Part shown: positions 33,079 through 39,928 of the stretch, piece after piece
How positions within the stretch are numbered: position 1 is the first letter of the stretch
Layout: each line of letters begins with the position of its first letter
Assembly: GCA_014382345.1 (NCBI GenBank)
Contig: JACNJX010000019.1
Location: 1 to 39,928 of the forward strand
Direction of reading: 5' to 3'
From: Alphaproteobacteria bacterium
Lineage (GTDB): Bacteria > Pseudomonadota > Alphaproteobacteria > Rhodospirillales > Casp-alpha2
DNA length: 39,928 nt
Made by a program: the position numbers and the translations under genes
Notes under the pieces: generated by a model
Told to the model about the DNA's origin: nothing
Database searches by the model: none
The model's input: the letters and a program-made list of their open reading frames with translations, nothing else

Positions 33079-34674
33079 ATGCTGACCAGCAGACAGCTCA
33101 TGAAGCGGTCAGGAATTTCGCGGGCGACGTTGAACAACTACGTCGCCGCCGGAATCCTGCCCAAACCAGTGGTGAAAAAGTCCGAAACCGGCGCCAGCCG
33201 TGCGCCCCGGATCGGACACTTTCCCATGTCGGCGCTGCAAACCATCGACCGGGTCGGCGAAATGAAAAAACGGGGGATAAAAATGGCTGAAATCGTAACC
33301 ATGATCGATCGGGAGGGGGAACGTCCCGGCGGCAAGTCCCGGTCTTTAGGTTCGCCTTCATCTGGAATCGGGGGTGAGAAACCCCTTCGGCCATCCCTTC
33401 CTTCGGAACGCCGCCGTCAGGATCGGCGCACCGATAACCGCTCTCAACCGGAGGCTGCGCCCTCTCTTCTCCCCGTTGGCGGCATGCACCTGACACTGGA
33501 AAACGTCAACGGCCCGGCGTATCTGGTGAACGGAAATTTCGAGTTGGAATGGACCAACCGGGAGGCCGAGGAGACGGTGCTTGGAAACATCGACGCCATT
33601 TCCCGCGACATTACCGAACGCAACCTGTTTTCCTTGTTCCTTGGCGACGGCCCGCTGAGCCGGATGGCCGGTGCGGAGGAACTTCTGCGCTTCCACCTGA
33701 GTATCGCCAAGCAGCGTCTGTCCAAATCGGTTCTGCTGTCCATCGATATGGATATGAGCGACGAGGATATCGACCATTTGTCCGGACTGTACGACGAAAC
33801 CGAGGCCGCCCAGCACGGCCAGGTTCTGCACACCCAGGTCAATCTGGCGCCCGTGGGAGAGCCGGAGCTTTGGCATGATGTCTATGCATCGTTTTTCCGG
33901 GAAGGTATCTTTTTCGCCCTTTCCCCGATCAGCGCCGAAAAGGATTCCCTGCTGGCCCTGCTGTCGCGGCGCGACGTCGTCATCCGCGACCTTCTGAAAA
34001 ACCGCAAACCCTACCTGACGCCGATGGCGGTGGTCGTCGCCGACTTGCAGAATTCGGTGAAGATCTGCGCCGAACTTCCTCCGGAGGAATACTTCGAACT
34101 GATTAATCAGGTCTGGGGCTCGGTCGAGCCGTTGCTCCGGAAATACTACGCCACCCACGGCAAGCATGTCGGCGATGGCATGGTGTATTACTTCTTCCCG
34201 CAGCCGGATTCCAACTACGTGCTCAACGCCATCCGCTGCGCCGAGGAAATGAAGGCGATCATCAAGCGCATCAGCCTGGAATGGCAGAAACGAAAAAACT
34301 GGGCCAACGAGTTGATGCTCAACATCGGACTGGTCGAGGGCCGGGAATGGTTCGGCACCTATTCGACGCCGACCCATATCGAGTTCACGGTTCTGGGCGA
34401 TACCATCAACACCGCGGGCCGGCTTAGCGATTTCGCCCGCGAAGGCACTGTCTGGGTGACCAAGAACATGCTGGGGCAGTTGACCTCGAAAGAACGTGGC
34501 AGACTGACCTTTGGCATCCGCCGCTTTGACCGCGACGGCGGCGAAATCGTGGTCCCGGATACGTACTCCCGCATTTCCAATCTGGTCGATCTGGAAAACC
34601 CGAAGTACGAAAAGTTCAACGATATTGCGGTGCTGACCGTCGCCGAAATCCTCGACGTCGAGATGGAAGACTAG
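33079..34674 (+). CDS. MerR-type HTH / PAS-like / class III nucleotidyl cyclase fusion
   Basis: A 531-aa fusion. Residues 2-78 form a MerR-like winged helix: SRQLMKRSGISRATLNNYVAAGILPKP, then FPMSALQTIDRVGEMKKRGIKMAEIVTMI. A basic, probably disordered linker (80-132) leads to a PAS-like region (about 136-285; LENVNGPAYLVNGNFELEWTN). Residues 315-525 are a class III adenylate/guanylate cyclase domain. It has metal aspartates D322 (VVVADLQNS) and D366 (KHVGDGM), base-recognition lysine K362, and TVLGDTINTAGRLS with N444 and R448 in place, so activity is likely. K362 with E435 fits an ATP-using enzyme better than a GTP one, but not firmly. A DNA-binding head on a cyclase is rare. It converges with the carrier-protein-SGNH gene, with 6 bp between stops. 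No clear ribosome site is visible. Confidence 0.85.
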   Translation: MLTSRQLMKRSGISRATLNNYVAAGILPKPVVKKSETGASRAPRIGHFPMSALQTIDRVGEMKKRGIKMAEIVTMIDREGERPGGKSRSLGSPSSGIGGEKPLRPSLPSERRRQDRRTDNRSQPEAAPSLLPVGGMHLTLENVNGPAYLVNGNFELEWTNREAEETVLGNIDAISRDITERNLFSLFLGDGPLSRMAGAEELLRFHLSIAKQRLSKSVLLSIDMDMSDEDIDHLSGLYDETEAAQHGQVLHTQVNLAPVGEPELWHDVYASFFREGIFFALSPISAEKDSLLALLSRRDVVIRDLLKNRKPYLTPMAVVVADLQNSVKICAELPPEEYFELINQVWGSVEPLLRKYYATHGKHVGDGMVYYFFPQPDSNYVLNAIRCAEEMKAIIKRISLEWQKRKNWANELMLNIGLVEGREWFGTYSTPTHIEFTVLGDTINTAGRLSDFAREGTVWVTKNMLGQLTSKERGRLTFGIRRFDRDGGEIVVPDTYSRISNLVDLENPKYEKFNDIAVLTVAEILDVEMED

Positions 34675-34680
34675 CCTCTC

Positions 34681-36174
34681 CTACTCCGTGGACGCCCAGG
34701 CCATGACCTGCGCGAACAACGGGTCGGTGCGGTCCGGGCGCAGATGGGTTTCATCGGCGGCAAAGTATTTGTCCATGACGCCGTCCTCGGTGACGAAAGG
34801 CGTATAGGCGTCTATCACTCCGCTCACACAGCCCCTGCCCTTAAGAGAGCGCAGTTTGACGTTGAACAGTTTCGTATATTCCACCCGTTCGCCCAGCGCG
34901 CCGACAACCGGAAACAGCGGGTCGGAATTGACGTTCAGCGGATACGGCGGAACGGCAAGGACGACTCCGGCCTTGATGTCTTTCGGCGCACAGATCCTGT
35001 TCAGGGTTTCAAGATACTTTTCACCCAGATGGTCGATGAGCTCTTCCGGGGCGATCCGGTCGGCCAGGCTGGCAACGATGATACGGCAGTCGATCTCACC
35101 GAAGTTGAAGAGGACGTTTTGGCCCGGCCCGATCTTGTGGGCGTCGAGGTCGATGGTTCCCTTGATCAGCCGGAATACGGATATGGGGGCGACAAAATGC
35201 GCGCGGATTTCCGAGTATACGCAGAAATTATAAAGCGCATGGCTGTCGCCCAGGACATGAATGTCCCCGGCCCTTTCGCTGCCGTCCTCGTTCCGGTGAA
35301 TCAAACTATTGTATTCCGACAGGAATGGCCTGCCGCCGACACGGTCCAGGTCGCGCCACAGGGCCTCGCCCCACAAAACCTCCGTGCCGTTGTTGATTTT
35401 TACGCCGTCCGACCAGCGGTCCAGTTCGATCATGGCCTCCGTTAACACTATCGTCGCATCTTCTCCGGTTGAATTCAGGGATACGCGAAAGGTGTTTTCC
35501 CCTTCAATGGCATCGGGCGACAGATAGTCGCGGGCGGTGAAGGAAAAGCCGAACAGAATTTTTTCATCATCCTTGAATTCGCCCGGACACGGCTTGTCGT
35601 TGACGGAAACCTCCAACCCATTTGGTGTTTCTTCCGCCAGGCGAATATAAAACGTCAGGGTGTCCTTCGGATTGCACCGGCACGGCACGGTAAGGCTTCC
35701 GCCCTGGCCGGAGAGGCTTACCCCCTTCCCGTCTTTATCGTCTGAGGGCAAAAACCCGCTCTTTTCCAGCTCTTCCCAGAACCCCTCTCCGGCCTGCATT
35801 TTGAATTCATGGCGGGTCTTGAATTCGAAGATGGGATAGAGAAAATCAAGATCCGTGTGCGCCGGGGGCTTGTCGATTTTTGGCACGTGCAGGGCGTCAT
35901 GGTCGATGGAGCCGTGCAGCAAGTGGGAAAAGACCGCGTCCACCACCTCACCGACGTTGGTGAAGCCCAGAACCTCGGCGGCGTCGAACGTGACGGCGAA
36001 TTCGTTTTCCAGCTCCAGCATGAAAACCGTGTGCGACAGGGAATCCCAACCATCGATATCCAGGGCCACGGTTTCGGGCGTCACGGCGGCGTCCGGGCAT
36101 TTGAAAAAGCTCCGGATGGCTGTTTGCATGCGCTCCAGGATGGCGTCTTTGCTGATGTCCTTTTTGTCGCTCAT
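34681..36174 (-). CDS. Acyl carrier protein domain fused to SGNH/GDSL-like hydrolase domain
   Basis: A 497-aa two-part protein. Residues 8-86 are an acyl/peptidyl carrier domain with the phosphopantetheine serine S45 in DGWDSLSHTVFMLELE. Residues 110-300 form a beta-rich region with no family I can name. Residues 300-497 look like an SGNH hydrolase. The nucleophile motif is HVLGDSHALYNF with S311, a middle block is FNFGEIDCR (356-364), and the D474-x2-H477 dyad lies in AADETHLRPD. There is no signal peptide, so it is cytosolic. The gene follows the acyl-AMP ligase by 12 nt. A simple model is that the ligase loads an acyl group onto S45, and the SGNH domain transfers or releases it. The acyl group and acceptor are unknown. 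Confidence 0.82.
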   Translation of the reverse strand: MSDKKDISKDAILERMQTAIRSFFKCPDAAVTPETVALDIDGWDSLSHTVFMLELENEFAVTFDAAEVLGFTNVGEVVDAVFSHLLHGSIDHDALHVPKIDKPPAHTDLDFLYPIFEFKTRHEFKMQAGEGFWEELEKSGFLPSDDKDGKGVSLSGQGGSLTVPCRCNPKDTLTFYIRLAEETPNGLEVSVNDKPCPGEFKDDEKILFGFSFTARDYLSPDAIEGENTFRVSLNSTGEDATIVLTEAMIELDRWSDGVKINNGTEVLWGEALWRDLDRVGGRPFLSEYNSLIHRNEDGSERAGDIHVLGDSHALYNFCVYSEIRAHFVAPISVFRLIKGTIDLDAHKIGPGQNVLFNFGEIDCRIIVASLADRIAPEELIDHLGEKYLETLNRICAPKDIKAGVVLAVPPYPLNVNSDPLFPVVGALGERVEYTKLFNVKLRSLKGRGCVSGVIDAYTPFVTEDGVMDKYFAADETHLRPDRTDPLFAQVMAWASTE

Positions 36175-36186
36175 GCCGGGATCGCT

Positions 36187-37842
<1,656 letters not shown>

Positions 37843-37856
37843 CCATCCTTCGTTGT

Positions 37857-37880
37857 AAGGGGTTCGCGGGAACGCCCCCT
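37857..37880 (-). terminator. Hairpin between smpB and the acyl-AMP ligase gene
   Basis: On the minus strand GGGG-GC-GTTC, loop CCGC, GAAC-CCC forms a strong stem with a two-base bulge, directly at the smpB stop codon. No T-run follows, so it may be a weak terminator or mRNA stabiliser that separates dapA-smpB from the ligase gene. Confidence 0.35.
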
Positions 37881-38355
37881 ACCCTTTGTCGCGCATCAGG
37901 CGTGCCTTGTCGCGCTGCCAGTCTCGGCTTTTCTCGTCCTGGCGTTTGTCGCGCTTCTGCTTTCCTTCGCCCAGAGCCAGTTGAACCTTGGCGATACCGC
38001 GTTCGTTGAAATAAATGCTCAACGGCACCAGGGTCATGCCCTTGCGGTTGATGGCGGCCAGCAGCTTGGCGATCTCGCGCTTGTGCAGCAAAAGCTTTCG
38101 CGGCTCGCGCGGATTGTGGGTGGCGTAACCGGCCGACTCATACGCCGGGATAAAGGCGTTGTTGAGGTAAAGTTCGCCGTTTCTTTCCTGGGCGTAAGCC
38201 TCGCCGATGGAGGCCCGGCCGCTGCGCAGCGACTTGACTTCGGTGCCGAGCAACATGATCCCGGCCTCGAAAATTTCGAGGATGGCGTAATCACGGCGCG
38301 CCTTGCGGTTCTGGGCAACGGTGTTACCGGACGATCGCTTCTTTTTGGCAGCCAT
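37879..38355 (-). CDS. smpB: SsrA-binding protein SmpB
   Basis: A 158-aa SmpB, the tmRNA partner needed for rescue of stalled ribosomes. The family pattern is clear: [37 protein letters not shown], then [20 protein letters not shown] and [44 protein letters not shown] leads to a basic, lysine- and arginine-rich C-terminal tail that enters the mRNA channel. Length is normal. It follows dapA by 18 nt on the same strand, an arrangement common in alphaproteobacteria. The tmRNA gene itself is not visible in the window. Confidence 0.97.
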   Translation of the reverse strand: MAAKKKRSSGNTVAQNRKARRDYAILEIFEAGIMLLGTEVKSLRSGRASIGEAYAQERNGELYLNNAFIPAYESAGYATHNPREPRKLLLHKREIAKLLAAINRKGMTLVPLSIYFNERGIAKVQLALGEGKQKRDKRQDEKSRDWQRDKARLMRDKG

Positions 38356-38373
38356 GACCGGTTCCGGGGGCGG

Positions 38374-39249
38374 TTAGTTCAGCAGTCCGGCGCCGACCAT
38401 CGCGTGTTTTACTTGTGCTTTGCTAGCGTCGCTGATTTCGCAAACCGGCAGTCGGGCTTCGGCTTCGCATTTGCCGAGCAGGCTGGCGGCGTATTTGACC
38501 GGGCCGGGGCTGGTTTCACAGAACATCGCCGTGTGCAGGGGCATGAGGCGGTCCTGCAGGTCCATGACGGTGTCCATGTCGCCGTCCTGCCAGGCCTTGT
38601 GCAGGTCGGCGCAGAGCCGGGGCGCAATATTGGCGGTGACGGAAATGCAGCCGACTCCACCGGCGGCGAGGAACGGCACGATGGTCGCATCTTCGCCGGA
38701 CAACTGGCAGAAGTCCTTGGAGGTCGCGAGCCGGGTGGCGATCGGACGGGCCAGATCGGAGGTCGCATCCTTGACGCCGACGATGTTGGGCAGTTTCGCC
38801 AGTCGCGCCATGGTGTCGACGCTCATGTCGACGACGCTGCGGCCCGGAATGTTGTAAATGAAGACCGGCAGGTCGACGGCGTCGCAGATCGCCTTGAAAT
38901 GAAGGTACTGCCCTTCCGGCGTCGGCTTGTTGTAATAGGGCATCACCACCAGGGCTGCGGTGGCGCCGGCGTCCTTGGCGTGTTGCGTCAGGCGAACCGC
39001 TTCCTCGGTGGAATTGGAACCGGTGCCAGGCATTACGGGAACCCGCCCTGCCGCTGTCTCAATACACAGTTCCGTCACCCGCATGTGTTCGTCATGGTTC
39101 AACGTCGGCGATTCGCCGGTCGTGCCGCACGGAACCAGGACGTCGGTGCCTTCGGTGATCTGCCAATCGATGAAGGACCGGTAGGCGTCTTCATCGACCT
39201 TTCCGTCCTTGAACGGCGTGATCAGGGCGGTCATGGACCCCTGAAACAT
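38374..39249 (-). CDS. dapA: 4-hydroxy-tetrahydrodipicolinate synthase
   Basis: A 291-aa DapA that condenses pyruvate with aspartate semialdehyde, the first committed step of lysine and diaminopimelate synthesis. The Schiff-base lysine is K160 in VGVKDAT. Y132 in IYNIPGRS and T43-T44 in [10 protein letters not shown] are the proton-relay residues, and [13 protein letters not shown] is typical. Length is exactly that of the family. The start [19 protein letters not shown] is the normal N-terminus, and GGGAG precedes the ATG. It heads a minus-strand dapA-smpB unit and diverges from the lytic transglycosylase gene. Confidence 0.97.
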   Translation of the reverse strand: MFQGSMTALITPFKDGKVDEDAYRSFIDWQITEGTDVLVPCGTTGESPTLNHDEHMRVTELCIETAAGRVPVMPGTGSNSTEEAVRLTQHAKDAGATAALVVMPYYNKPTPEGQYLHFKAICDAVDLPVFIYNIPGRSVVDMSVDTMARLAKLPNIVGVKDATSDLARPIATRLATSKDFCQLSGEDATIVPFLAAGGVGCISVTANIAPRLCADLHKAWQDGDMDTVMDLQDRLMPLHTAMFCETSPGPVKYAASLLGKCEAEARLPVCEISDASKAQVKHAMVGAGLLN

Positions 39250-39377
39250 GATGTTCTCCCATTAGTCTTGCTTGTATGTGCGGCGAACATACTCTCAATA
39301 CGCCGGTGGCGGCAAGTACGGGAATGGGAAACCGGATCGGGAATAAAGTGGCGAAACCGTAAAAATTCGTTCATCCT

Positions 39378-39406
39378 TTGACGATAAGCTCGAAAAACGA
39401 GCAAAT
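39378..39406 (+). promoter_or_regulatory. Candidate promoter with inverted repeat before the lytic transglycosylase gene
   Basis: TTGACG (39378-39383) is followed after 17 bp by GCAAAT (39401-39406). The spacer contains a perfect GCTCG-AAAAA-CGAGC inverted repeat (39388-39402), which could be an operator or simply a hairpin in the DNA. The start codon lies about 20 bp downstream. Confidence 0.35.
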
Positions 39407-39426
39407 GCCGATAAGGGGCTGAAATT

Positions 39427-39852
39427 TTGAATTTCCGCAAGGCAGGAATACCGCTGGCCGGGATCGCGCTTTGCCTGTTGGTTGGCGTAGTGCCGACAGT
39501 GGCCGGGGCGGACACCCGCCCGCTTAAAACTGATCTCAAGGCCCATCTTAAGGCTGGACTTAAAGCCGTCGAGGACGGAAAGCTCGTGATGGCCCGCACC
39601 CTGGCCGGCAAAATTAAAAACCCCCTGGCCCGGAAGATTCTCGACTGGGCGCGTTTCGGCACCCCCGACCCGCAGGCCGGTTTCAGCGAAATCGCCGCCT
39701 TTCTTGATGCCAACCCAGACTGGCCCGACCGGAATGGGCTGCAACGCCGCCCCGAAGAGGCGCTCGGCCGCGGCACCCGAGCAGAGACGGGGATCGCAGG
39801 GTGCAATACGCGGAATCCGCGCAGCGGCTACAGCAATTTCAGCCCCGTTTAG
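39427..39852 (+). CDS. Soluble lytic murein transglycosylase, N-terminal part, frame broken near window end
   Basis: The start of a periplasmic lytic transglycosylase of the Slt type, which cleaves peptidoglycan to anhydromuropeptides. Residues 1-28 are a signal peptide. LKAGLKAVEDGKLVMARTLAGKIKNPLARKILDWARF (40-77) and FSEIAAFLDANPDWPDRNGLQRR (86-108) match the superhelical N-terminal domain. Only about 141 codons are read before a stop at 39850-39852, whereas the full protein has about 600-700. Past residue 120 the match weakens (AETGIAGCNTRNPRSGY), and plausible continuations lie in the other two plus frames to the window end. This suggests indels: either a decayed gene or poor sequence. 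Translation starts at TTG, 8 nt after AAGGGG. dapA-smpB is divergent and adjacent, as in relatives. Confidence 0.65.
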   Translation: MNFRKAGIPLAGIALCLLVGVVPTVAGADTRPLKTDLKAHLKAGLKAVEDGKLVMARTLAGKIKNPLARKILDWARFGTPDPQAGFSEIAAFLDANPDWPDRNGLQRRPEEALGRGTRAETGIAGCNTRNPRSGYSNFSPV

Positions 39853-39928
39853 GCTGTGCGGTGTCAGGCACGGTGCGACGGAAGCCGAGGGTGAAGCCCA
39901 GGTGCCTGGGTCGATGTCAATTGCACCT

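Noticed and set aside
39839-39928. Possible mobile element or intron end interrupting the transglycosylase gene
   Set aside because: The palindromes suggested an element, but no terminal repeats, target duplication or transposase or reverse-transcriptase motif is visible, and the other plus frames still resemble the transglycosylase. Indels explain it more simply.

Overview
The window reads as chromosome of an alphaproteobacterium, most likely a Rhodospirillales-type, GC-rich marine or aquatic lineage. The evidence is the conserved run rpoZ - rsh - DUF2062 - pdxJ - acpS - lepB - rnc - era, a DUF4170 protein, alphaproteobacterial-style recO, parC and bpt, and codon use that leaves long meaningless antisense frames. 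I see no tRNA, rRNA, CRISPR array or intact insertion sequence.

Layout. Positions 1-2508 hold the 3' half of hemB, a lone CheW-domain protein and a class III CoA-transferase. Positions 2709-7691 hold a membrane-anchored penicillin-acylase-family enzyme, a medium-form threonine ammonia-lyase, a membrane-anchored methyltransferase and a flavin reductase whose leader contains a clear intrinsic terminator. Positions 7903-10125 encode the stator genes motA and motB; MotB has a lysine-rich tail with a motif repeated three times. Positions 10222-13175 carry bpt (N-degron leucylation) and a two-gene unit of an orphan TRAP binding protein plus an ornithine-cyclodeaminase-family enzyme. Positions 13179-24710 are the core block: parC, a cold shock protein, recO, an inverted Asp/Glu racemase, era, rnc, lepB, acpS, pdxJ, a DUF2062 protein, the (p)ppGpp enzyme and rpoZ. 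Many of these overlap by 4 nt. Positions 24842-26918 hold folK, an NYN-domain nuclease-like gene and a family-5-type uracil-DNA glycosylase.

Positions 26919-37842 look like an accessory segment between the UDG gene and smpB-dapA. It holds a 60-aa unknown protein, DUF4170, a GST and an operon of ornithine decarboxylase, a divergent deoxyhypusine-synthase-like enzyme and a ureohydrolase. Next come a TauD-type dioxygenase, a MerR-HTH/PAS-like/class III nucleotidyl cyclase fusion, and a fatty-acyl-AMP-ligase-like enzyme paired with an acyl-carrier-protein-SGNH fusion. The dioxygenase and cyclase genes diverge from an AT-rich 324-bp region with four exact TTAGACTC octamers and a TTAGACAG/CTGTCTAA inverted repeat. 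These are the best candidates for undescribed biology.

The two window ends look unreliable: hemB has an unexpected Arg in its active-site signature, and the lytic transglycosylase gene at the 3' end loses its frame.
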